Below are positions 1 to 7,119 of a DNA stretch of 64,000 nt, one piece after another. The DNA comes from CANLBN01 sp050633825 (GTDB lineage Bacteria > Pseudomonadota > Gammaproteobacteria > Pseudomonadales > Cellvibrionaceae): contig JBOEHG010000019.1 of the NCBI GenBank assembly GCA_050633825.1, positions 16,451 through 80,450 on the forward strand. The letters run 5' to 3'. How positions within the stretch are numbered: the stretch's first letter is position 1; each line of letters starts with the position of its first letter. The notes beneath the pieces were generated by a model. The model was not told the origin of the DNA. It did no database searches and worked only from the letters and a program-made list of their open reading frames with translations. The position numbers and the translations under genes were made by a program.

Positions 1-2
1 GT

Positions 3-290
3 GAGTTTACTAATGCGCCTCGGCCAGATTTGGTATTATTGGACTTAAATTTACCCAAAGTAAGTGGTAGAGAAGTTTTAGCTGATGTTAAATCCAATGA
101 TAAACTTATGTCTATTCCTGTTGTTGTTCTTTCAAGCTCAGAAGATGCTCGTGATATTGAGGCAACTTATGAGCTTAATGCTAATAGTTTTGTCACAAAG
201 CCGGTACGCATTGAAGACTTTTTACAGGTTGCTCAAGCCATTGAGCATTTTTGGATAGAAATAGTAAAATTGCCTAGTGGTAAAAACTAA
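3..290 (+). CDS. Response regulator receiver protein, Rcp1-like (5' end outside window)
   Basis: The reading frame is open from the first bases of the window, so the N-terminal part, including the acidic pair that binds Mg2+, lies upstream and is not visible. What remains is the C-terminal two thirds of a CheY-like receiver: the phospho-acceptor Asp in LLDLNLPK, the Ser/Thr switch region PVVVLSSSED and the conserved Lys in SFVTKPV. No output domain follows. It is a close paralogue of the next gene, sharing the REVLA, SSSEDA, ANSFVTKPVR and IVKLPS stretches. This single-domain type (Rcp1-like) usually takes phosphoryl groups from phytochrome-like or related kinases. Its likely partner kinases are the two encoded at 2371-5390. 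Confidence 0.9.
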   Translation, partial: EFTNAPRPDLVLLDLNLPKVSGREVLADVKSNDKLMSIPVVVLSSSEDARDIEATYELNANSFVTKPVRIEDFLQVAQAIEHFWIEIVKLPSGKN

Positions 291-329
291 GACCATAATG
301 ATGATTTACTTTACATACAGGAATGGCTA

Positions 330-773
330 ATGTCCTCGATGCCCATAGAAGTGTTACTGGTTGAAGATAATCCCGGGGATATAGAGTTAACACGAGAAGC
401 TCTCTCTGCTGGGAAACTGATTAATAATATTCACGTTGTTGAAGATGGAGAAGAGGCGCTGGATTTTTTGTATCAAGAAAAACAGTATGTAAATGTCTCC
501 CGCCCGGACTTAATATTGTTAGATTTGAACTTACCCAAACTGAATGGCAGGGAGGTGCTAGCTAAGATCAAATCCAACCCAGAATTATCGTCAATTCCTG
601 TTGTTATTCTTTCAAGTTCCGAAGACGCCGATGATATAGAAAAAGCCTACTCCTTGAGTGCCAATAGCTTTGTGACCAAACCAGTTCGTGTAAATGATTT
701 TGTTCGTGTGGCACAAACCCTTGAGGATTTTTGGATTGGCATTGTTAAGTTACCCAGTTTAAAAAATAGTTAG
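330..773 (+). CDS. Single-domain response regulator, Rcp1-like
   Basis: A 147-residue complete CheY-like receiver with no DNA-binding or enzymatic output domain. Visible landmarks are the acidic pair E12-D13 in VEDNPGD, phospho-acceptor D65 in LLDLNLPK, the switch Ser near 95 in VILSSSED and K117 in FVTKP. An 18-residue tail ending in IVKLPSLKNS is shared with the upstream paralogue, so the two are a tandem duplication separated by 39 bases. Receivers of this kind act as phosphotransfer intermediates or through protein contacts. Which kinase phosphorylates it is inference; the kinases 1.6 kb downstream are the obvious candidates. It converges with the solute-binding protein gene. Confidence 0.92.
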   Translation: MSSMPIEVLLVEDNPGDIELTREALSAGKLINNIHVVEDGEEALDFLYQEKQYVNVSRPDLILLDLNLPKLNGREVLAKIKSNPELSSIPVVILSSSEDADDIEKAYSLSANSFVTKPVRVNDFVRVAQTLEDFWIGIVKLPSLKNS

Positions 774-807
774 TCAGCCCCATTTATTGTTTTTCTGTCC
801 TACGGAT

Positions 808-2250
808 TTAGGAAAGTACACTTTTTAATGCTGTCGGGTATTTTTCTTTCAGTGTCAGCCAGTTTTGTTTTTGCTTGTCTTTTCCTATCTTTGCTGTTTG
901 TATTTTCCATTCTGTAGCGGTGATATCCAAGGCTTGTTTCGCAGATAAAGACCCTTTATAAGCTAAGTGAATATTCTCTTGTAATACCGATAAATAGGCA
1001 CTTTGATTTTGAATATAAAAATCTGGGATACTATTTTTCATACTGAATTTATGGGCAGATAAGAAGTCAGGTGAATAGGTTTCTTGGATTTCTTTATTGG
1101 TGTAATGTTCTTCTCTAAAAGGGTCAAAATAACCATCTTGTTGTACCGATAAAGTCGACATCACTGGACTGCAGGCATAAAGCGTAAATAGATAAGCAAT
1201 TTCTTTTTCTGGGCAAAGCGAGGAAACCACATAATTCCAACCCCAGTTAAAGATAGGGCAGCTAATAGTTTTTTCTTTAATACGACCGCCGGGTGTGGGT
1301 CCATAATATAGATTATCTTTGACCTTGGATTTGTCGCTATTAAAGTACTTTTGACTGCCACCCCAGCCGATATTGCAAAATGTTTGGTTTTCACCAAATG
1401 TTGCCCAGTTTTCAAAGAGGCCGTCACTGTCGGTTTTGGGGTGTAAATATTGCGATACCTTAATCATATCTTCTAAGGCACTGATTCCGGCAGCATTATT
1501 GATTTGCGGGTTACCCTGATTATCCATTGGATAATAACCTTTAGCATGAAAGCGTGACCACCATTCCCAAGCGCCATAACCTGGCGTGCGAAATAAGCAG
1601 CCCCCGTATTGTTGTTTAGCCGGTTGATGAAAAAAACGAATCATATCGTCTAATTGTTGCCACGTTTTGGGCAGGGCTAATGGATAACCGTATTGTCCCT
1701 CGAATTGCTTTTGCTTATCACTATCGTCAAGCATGGCTTTGTTATAAAACATTACATAGGTGTCGCCATCGGTTTGATAGCCATAAAACTGGCCATTAAC
1801 ATAATCCCCGTAGTCATAGAGCTGATAGTTTTTATAGTCGGCAGGCTCATACTTTTTTGTGTATGTATCTAAAGGTTCCAGTGCCCCTGCGCTCACAAGG
1901 TCAGGGATGCCAAAGGTAGCCGGGAGTGCAATATCAAAGACATGTTGGTCCTGTGCGGATTTAAAAATAATGGTTGAATTAATATCGTCAACGCCAGTTT
2001 CTTTTAGATCAAACGTAATGCCGGTAGCTTGAGTAAAACGGTCAGTCAGTGGTTGTAAATTAGCTAAGCAGCCTTTTGGGTACAATATGGACAGTGTTAT
2101 TTTTTTATCTTGTGTTAACTTATTCACACAAGTCAAAATGCTGCTATCTAAATTTTCCAGTTGTTTTGTATGGCTGCTCGCATTTGACATTAAGGGGTGA
2201 GCAGCAGCCAGAATAGAACTACGGGTTAAAAACTGTCGGCGTGTCAGCAT
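808..2250 (-). CDS. Tat-exported ABC-type extracellular solute-binding protein (family 1)
   Basis: A 480-residue periplasmic binding protein of the family 1 (sugar/polyamine-like) fold. The N-terminus carries a twin-arginine motif, TRRQFLTR, then a short hydrophobic stretch, so it is probably exported folded by Tat. The mature part has the usual features: KKITLSILYPKG at the first strand, FDIALPATFGIPDLV, and the aromatic-rich GAWEWWSRFHAKGYYP typical of the binding cleft. No permease or ATPase gene lies next to it, so it is an orphan for transport in this window. It is divergent from the membrane histidine kinase at 2371, only 120 bases away, which suggests it may act as a ligand receptor for that kinase (inference). 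The ligand is unknown. Confidence 0.85.
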   Translation of the reverse strand: MLTRRQFLTRSSILAAAHPLMSNASSHTKQLENLDSSILTCVNKLTQDKKITLSILYPKGCLANLQPLTDRFTQATGITFDLKETGVDDINSTIIFKSAQDQHVFDIALPATFGIPDLVSAGALEPLDTYTKKYEPADYKNYQLYDYGDYVNGQFYGYQTDGDTYVMFYNKAMLDDSDKQKQFEGQYGYPLALPKTWQQLDDMIRFFHQPAKQQYGGCLFRTPGYGAWEWWSRFHAKGYYPMDNQGNPQINNAAGISALEDMIKVSQYLHPKTDSDGLFENWATFGENQTFCNIGWGGSQKYFNSDKSKVKDNLYYGPTPGGRIKEKTISCPIFNWGWNYVVSSLCPEKEIAYLFTLYACSPVMSTLSVQQDGYFDPFREEHYTNKEIQETYSPDFLSAHKFSMKNSIPDFYIQNQSAYLSVLQENIHLAYKGSLSAKQALDITATEWKIQTAKIGKDKQKQNWLTLKEKYPTALKSVLS

Positions 2251-2370
2251 AGTGATTATTCCAAGGCGATGAATAGGAAGGTTGTCAAATCAGCAGAGTT
2301 GTGTGCAGTGTTGTCTATTGCGTGCTAAGCTCTAACCATAACTATATAGCAAACAATAACCTATACCGCA

Positions 2371-4671
2371 ATGAAACTGCCGCACTTTTCTATACAGGTC
2401 AATCTGCTGATCGCATTAGTCGTTCTTTCAGGCTTGGTCGTGCTGTCGTCTATTATTGCATGGCTTGCTTTTGACCGGGTCAGTGCCAACCAGAAAGTAT
2501 TGCTGTCACAATCATTACCAGAGATGCGTTTTGTTGATCAGACGGTTGATGTTGGTCTTGAACTGCTTGAATTGAGTGCTTCCCTTAACCGTGTTTTATC
2601 TTCTCAAGAACTGTCGATACTTGAGCAGCGCGCTCAAGACCTGTTTGTGGAGATAGAAAAGGAGTTGCAGCAATATCAAGATGATCAATCAAAAACGCCT
2701 TTTATCGATTCACTGCAAACAGACACAGAAAGGCAGGTGGCCAATATTCAGCAGCAGCTCGAATTACAGCGAGTGATTGTATCTGATGCAAATATTTTTT
2801 TACAAGAAAAGACACGCCTGCTTTCTACAATTGATGCGGCTTTGATCGATATTAAGTTAGTGTCGAGTGAGCTTTCGCTTGAGTCCTTAGAATTATCTGA
2901 AGGTAATAATTTGACGGACATTAATTTTCAAATGGCGGCATTGCAAGAATTGCGGTTTGAAGTTCAAAATATTAAAGCGATTGTAGTTAAAATTGAAGAG
3001 GCCAATAGTGTCAGTATTGTTGAGCGTGAAGAAGATCTTTATCGTCTAACAATGCAAGGGCTTGGTTCTTCTATGCTTGAATTTAAACCCAAGTATCGAA
3101 CGGTGTTGGCAAAAGATTTTTCCATTTTAAATGATGTGTTATCAAAAGAAAATAATATATTTTCTCTTACGGCTAAACAGTTAGAGCGCGTTAATCGTTT
3201 AAACGATATTCAAAAAAATAATGCCAGCCTCAATAAAAAATTAACCAGTACTTATAATGCAATATCAAAAGATGCCAATGATAATTTGGATGTTAAAGCC
3301 CAAGATATCCTTAAGGTTGTTGCAACGTCCAAGGTGATACTTGTTATTACTGTGGTTGTTTCGCTAATTACTGTTCTGATCTTTTCTCTGTTATTTATTA
3401 AGCCTCGTTTGGTCAATCGTTTGCTTCGTCTTAGGGATAATACGCGCGCTATTGCTAATAATCATTACAGTATTGATATTGATACCTCAGGAGACGATGA
3501 AATATCGGCAATGGCGACATCATTGGCTTATTTTCGTGATCAGTTAGTTGAAAAAGAATCGGTTCAGACAATGTTGGCCGATAGGGAGAAAGCTTTATCG
3601 ACGATTATTAACAATGCTGTGGAAGGCTTGTTTACCGTTGATATACAAGGTGTGATTCGCACCTTTAACCCAGCCTGCGAGCATTTTTTTGATGCGGGTG
3701 CTGATATGGCTATTGGCGAGAACATAAAAATGTTATTGCCCCATGATATGGATGTTTTTTCAGCCCACAGTCAGCGTGCGGCTGGCCTTGAAGGTGATGG
3801 TTATATTGTTTGTCAGGAAAGGAAGGTAAGTGCTTATCGCTATAATGGCGAAGAGTTTTTTGGCAGTTTATCGGTTAGTTTAATTAATTTATCTGGTCGT
3901 CATGCCTATAGTTGTTTTCTGCGTGATGTTACCCGAGAACATAAAGATAAAGAGAAAATTGAAGCATTGGTTGATAAGTTAATGTTGTCTAATTCAGATT
4001 TAGAGCGCTTTGCTTATAGCTGTTCTCATGATTTACAAGAACCCGTTAGAATGGTGATGAGTTTTTCCGAGTTGTTGCAGGCAAGGATTGGCGATACCCT
4101 CGATGAGAAATCCACAAAATATTTGGACTATATATTAAAGGGTGCTTTAAGTGCAAAACAGCTCATTAAAGATATGTTGGATTACAGCCGCCTTGACCAA
4201 ACCACCACCAAAAAAGAATGGATGTCTGTTAGTGAGTTGTGTCAGCAGGTTGAGGTAATGATTGTGGCGACATTAGAGCAAAGTAATGGTCGCTTCGAAT
4301 ATCAAAAAGATGAACTAAAAATATATGTTGTTGCCCCACAAATGGTGCAATTGCTAACAAATTTGATTACCAATGGCTTGAAATATAATGATAGCGATAA
4401 ACCTGAAGTAAACCTATCGGTAATTAAGGAGGATAATCATTGGCTTATTTGCGTACAAGACAATGGTATCGGTATTGATCCTCGTTATAATGAGAAAATT
4501 TTCGAGGTGTTTAGTCGTTTAGTTAGTAAACGTGAATACGATGGCTCGGGTATTGGCTTGTCAATTTGCCAAAAAATTGTTGAAAAGCACGATGGAAAAA
4601 TTTGGGTTGAATCAGAACTTGGCAAGGGTAGTGAGTTTTATGTTCGCTTACCCATTAAGAGTAAACTATAA
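2371..4671 (+). CDS. Membrane sensor histidine kinase (periplasmic helical domain, HAMP, PAS, kinase)
   Basis: A 766-residue inner-membrane kinase. TM1 is at about 9-31. A long, mostly helical periplasmic sensor follows at about 35-315, rich in Gln, Leu and Glu, and resembles the helical-bundle sensors of TorS-type kinases. TM2 is at about 322-345, HAMP at about 346-398 and PAS at about 405-525. The HisKA phospho-acceptor is H553 in SCSHDLQEPVR, the version found in phytochrome-like kinases that pair with Rcp1-type receivers. The ATPase domain shows the N box (NLITNGLKYN), DNGIGI and GSGIGLSICQK. No receiver is fused. It is followed 17 bases later by a second kinase, and divergent from the solute-binding protein gene. 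The signal sensed is unknown. Confidence 0.92.
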   Translation: MKLPHFSIQVNLLIALVVLSGLVVLSSIIAWLAFDRVSANQKVLLSQSLPEMRFVDQTVDVGLELLELSASLNRVLSSQELSILEQRAQDLFVEIEKELQQYQDDQSKTPFIDSLQTDTERQVANIQQQLELQRVIVSDANIFLQEKTRLLSTIDAALIDIKLVSSELSLESLELSEGNNLTDINFQMAALQELRFEVQNIKAIVVKIEEANSVSIVEREEDLYRLTMQGLGSSMLEFKPKYRTVLAKDFSILNDVLSKENNIFSLTAKQLERVNRLNDIQKNNASLNKKLTSTYNAISKDANDNLDVKAQDILKVVATSKVILVITVVVSLITVLIFSLLFIKPRLVNRLLRLRDNTRAIANNHYSIDIDTSGDDEISAMATSLAYFRDQLVEKESVQTMLADREKALSTIINNAVEGLFTVDIQGVIRTFNPACEHFFDAGADMAIGENIKMLLPHDMDVFSAHSQRAAGLEGDGYIVCQERKVSAYRYNGEEFFGSLSVSLINLSGRHAYSCFLRDVTREHKDKEKIEALVDKLMLSNSDLERFAYSCSHDLQEPVRMVMSFSELLQARIGDTLDEKSTKYLDYILKGALSAKQLIKDMLDYSRLDQTTTKKEWMSVSELCQQVEVMIVATLEQSNGRFEYQKDELKIYVVAPQMVQLLTNLITNGLKYNDSDKPEVNLSVIKEDNHWLICVQDNGIGIDPRYNEKIFEVFSRLVSKREYDGSGIGLSICQKIVEKHDGKIWVESELGKGSEFYVRLPIKSKL

Positions 4672-4688
4672 AAGTAGAGGTGTGATGA

Positions 4689-5390
4689 ATGTCGGTGGAT
4701 GAAGAGTATCTACAAGGCTTGATGCGGACTATTTCCCACGATATGGGCGGGACATTGCGTGTTGCTGTTGGTTTTTCAAAACTGCTACTTGATAATTACT
4801 CAGACCAGTTGGATGAAAAGGCCATTAACTGGTTATCAATGATTAAGTCTGATGGTGAGAGAACACAGGAAAAACTGATTGCCTTGTCTCGTTATGCCAG
4901 ACTATATGACATTCCAGATGCGAAAGTTCCCTGCGATTTAAATCAATTGTGTGAGCAGGCAATAAAGATATCTGCATTGGATCGTTATCCTGACTTTACC
5001 GTAACGGCTGAAGCGCTACCGTCAATGATGGGGTATGAGCGCCTTTGGGTTGACTTGTTGTCAGAGCTGATTGTAAATAGTGCACGTTATTCTGGTGGTG
5101 CCCCTAGCATTAACTGTCGCATCTATTCTGAACATGAAGAAGGTGAAGTAACAATCAATGTCCATGACAATGGGGTCGGCCTGACAGCCAAACAGATAGA
5201 GCAGGCAGTGATGCCATTTCGTGGGGTAGATAGTGAGTTTCCCGAAGGCGTTGGGATGGGCTTTTCTATCGTGAAGCGTATCGCTGAACTCCAGGGTGGC
5301 CGAATGCAGTTACTTTCTAATGGTAATGGTATTGAAGGCTTGGCGATAATGATTATTTTTCCAGAAAGCGTGCTACTTCCGGAGTCTTAG
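4689..5390 (+). CDS. Soluble minimal sensor histidine kinase
   Basis: A 233-residue protein with only a dimerisation/phosphotransfer domain and an ATPase domain. The phospho-acceptor is H17 in TISHDMGGTLR, the N box ELIVNSARYS, the G1 box HDNGVGL and the G2 box GVGMGFSIVKR. There is no membrane segment or sensor domain, so it must take its signal from a partner protein or act on an already phosphorylated receiver. It starts at the ATG preceded by GAGG, 17 bases after the membrane kinase, so the two are probably co-transcribed. An out-of-frame ATG lies four bases earlier. Whether it is active as a kinase or works as a phosphatase or modulator cannot be told from the sequence. Confidence 0.88.
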   Translation: MSVDEEYLQGLMRTISHDMGGTLRVAVGFSKLLLDNYSDQLDEKAINWLSMIKSDGERTQEKLIALSRYARLYDIPDAKVPCDLNQLCEQAIKISALDRYPDFTVTAEALPSMMGYERLWVDLLSELIVNSARYSGGAPSINCRIYSEHEEGEVTINVHDNGVGLTAKQIEQAVMPFRGVDSEFPEGVGMGFSIVKRIAELQGGRMQLLSNGNGIEGLAIMIIFPESVLLPES

Positions 5391-5607
5391 GCGCTGCTTG
5401 AGCTCTTCTCTAATAAGGCCATTAATCACTTTAAGCAGCAAGGACAAGCAGCAGGCAATAACAACAGGGACATAATAACAAAATAGGGAGCAAACTTACC
5501 TTCTGTGATATAGACAGATTGGCCCTGTCTAACGTAAAATGCACATCCAGCCAGAGAGGTACTCTATCGATATTTTCACAAGTATGATTAAGGGTATCAG
5601 CTCTTCT

Positions 5608-5659
5608 AAAGCGAGGTGAATAAGGCCATTACGAAGCCTTCCATCCATCTCGCTTTTTT
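5608..5659 (+). terminator. Terminator-like nested hairpin in the carA leader
   Basis: AAAGCGAG at 5608-5615 pairs with CTCGCTTT at 5649-5656. Inside it AAGGC (5622-5626) pairs with GCCTT (5636-5640). Six T residues end the structure at 5654-5659. It could terminate the upstream kinase operon, 218 bases after its stop codon, or act as an attenuator 190 bases ahead of carA. Confidence 0.6.
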
Positions 5660-5713
5660 GTACTTGTTATATTGTCGCTTTCAAAAGCTGTTGATCTAAT
5701 AAGAAACCTATTT

Positions 5714-5743
5714 AAAAACCATTTTATCATTTTCTTGGTTTTT
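5714..5743 (+). terminator. Second terminator-like hairpin before carA
   Basis: AAAAACCA at 5714-5721 pairs with TGGTTTTT at 5736-5743, with a 14-base T-rich loop. The stem is weak (two G-C pairs) and the T run lies within the stem. It lies 105 bases ahead of the chosen carA start. Confidence 0.35.
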
Positions 5744-5848
5744 ACTGACAGCGTTAGTAAAAGCTTGAATGGCAGCGCACGCACGTACAAGCGGCGACTG
5801 TACAAAGCCGTAACGGCCATAATGATAAGAATCGTGCAGGAGAAACCC

Positions 5849-7033
5849 TTGAGTAAAGAGGCCACCAGTGTGACTTCCCAATCTAACCCGGCTTTATTAG
5901 TGGGGAATAACCGAAAACCCGCGCTACTTGTATTAGCGGATGGCAGTGTCTTTCGTGGCACCTCCATTGGTGCTGAAGGCACTACTGTGGGTGAAGTTGT
6001 TTTTAATACAGCGATGACCGGTTACCAAGAGATACTCACAGACCCGTCCTATGCTAAGCAAATTGTGACCCTGACATATCCTCATATTGGGAATGTTGGT
6101 GTGAATAAAGAAGATGAAGAGTGCGGCTCCATTTGGTCCGCAGGCTTGGTTATTCGTGACTTGCCCGCTATCGCCAGTAATTTTCGCTCTCAGCAAACAT
6201 TAGACGTCTACTTGAAGACCCGTAATATTTTGGGTATTGCTGATATCGACACACGTAGGCTGACACGCATCCTTAGAGAAAAGGGCGCACAGAACGGTTG
6301 TATTATCGCTGGTGACCTGATTAATGAAGATGATGCTTTAGCGGCTGCTCAGGGCTTTCCCGGTTTGAAAGGTCTGGATTTGGCTAAAGAGGTTACGGTT
6401 TCTGAAGCTTATCCATGGAATGATGGGACTTGGGACCTTAACGGTGGTTTTAAACAGTCACCTCAGAAAACATTTAAAGTGGTCGCCTATGATTTTGGTG
6501 TAAAGCGTAATATTTTGCGTATGCTTACCGATCGTGGCTGTGACCTTACCGTTGTGCCGGCTCAAACATCGGCCGAAGATGTTCTTGCTATGGCACCAGA
6601 CGGTATTTTCTTGTCGAATGGGCCCGGTGATCCTGAGCCATGTGATTATGCTATCGATGCTATTCGCGCATTTTTGGCGACTGATATTCCACTATTTGGG
6701 ATTTGCTTAGGGCACCAATTACTTTCTATTGCCAGCGGTGCTAAGACGACCAAAATGAAGTTTGGTCATCACGGCGGTAATCACCCAGTACAGGATATTG
6801 AATCGGGTCAAGTGATGATTACGAGTCAAAATCATGGATTCGCTGTTGATGAAGCCAGCTTGCCGGCCAATGTTAAAGTGACTCACAAGTCGTTATTTGA
6901 TGATTCATTGCAAGGTATACATCTTACGGATAAGCCTGCGTTTGGTTTTCAGGGACATCCAGAAGCCAGCCCGGGCCCTCATGATGTAGCGCCATTGTTT
7001 GATCATTTTATTGAACTGATGGAAAACCGTTAA
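5849..7033 (+). CDS. carA: Carbamoyl-phosphate synthase small (glutaminase) subunit
   Basis: CarA hydrolyses glutamine and channels ammonia to CarB to make carbamoyl phosphate for arginine and pyrimidine synthesis. The N-terminal domain begins at KPALLVLADGSVFRG. The class I amidotransferase domain carries the nucleophile Cys in FGICLGHQLLS and the His/Glu pair in FGFQGHPEASPGP. The TTG at 5849 was chosen as start because an AGGAG at 5838-5842 sits six bases before it and the product (394 residues) is close to the family length. In-frame ATG 5822 and GTG 5834 are alternatives; anything further upstream looks non-coding. carB follows after an unusually repetitive 86-base spacer. Confidence 0.95.
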   Translation: MSKEATSVTSQSNPALLVGNNRKPALLVLADGSVFRGTSIGAEGTTVGEVVFNTAMTGYQEILTDPSYAKQIVTLTYPHIGNVGVNKEDEECGSIWSAGLVIRDLPAIASNFRSQQTLDVYLKTRNILGIADIDTRRLTRILREKGAQNGCIIAGDLINEDDALAAAQGFPGLKGLDLAKEVTVSEAYPWNDGTWDLNGGFKQSPQKTFKVVAYDFGVKRNILRMLTDRGCDLTVVPAQTSAEDVLAMAPDGIFLSNGPGDPEPCDYAIDAIRAFLATDIPLFGICLGHQLLSIASGAKTTKMKFGHHGGNHPVQDIESGQVMITSQNHGFAVDEASLPANVKVTHKSLFDDSLQGIHLTDKPAFGFQGHPEASPGPHDVAPLFDHFIELMENR

Positions 7034-7046
7034 GTTACGTTGATAT

Positions 7047-7088
7047 TTTCACATTGAAGTTTTCAATTTGAAATGTTCATTTTGAACT
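7047..7088 (+). repeat. Three tandem imperfect 14-mers between carA and carB
   Basis: Units start at 7047, 7061 and 7075, each fitting the pattern KTTCAHWTTGAAVT. The common TTCA..TTGAA core is itself close to an inverted repeat. They fill about half of the 86-base spacer and end 31 bases before the carB ATG. Confidence 0.75.
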
Positions 7089-7119
7089 CAATACTACGCT
7101 CAAGTTAAGACATTTACTT

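Larger units (their letters stand above)
5391..5848 (+). other. carA upstream region / putative leader
   Basis: A 458-base stretch without a convincing gene. An open frame does run into carA from 5672, but its first 59 codons do not resemble CarA. It holds a 7-bp hairpin (5511-5517 with 5525-5531) without a T run, two terminator-like hairpins (separate entries), and two copies of AATAAGGCCATTA, at about 5413-5425 and 5619-5631, each preceded by AGCTCTTCT. I could not identify a convincing ArgR box, PurR box or strong promoter. dapB, common upstream of carA in relatives, is absent. Confidence 0.6.

Noticed and set aside
5672..5848. N-terminal extension of carA by 59 codons
   Set aside because: The extension has no similarity to CarA and crosses the second leader hairpin; a strong ribosome site supports the later TTG.
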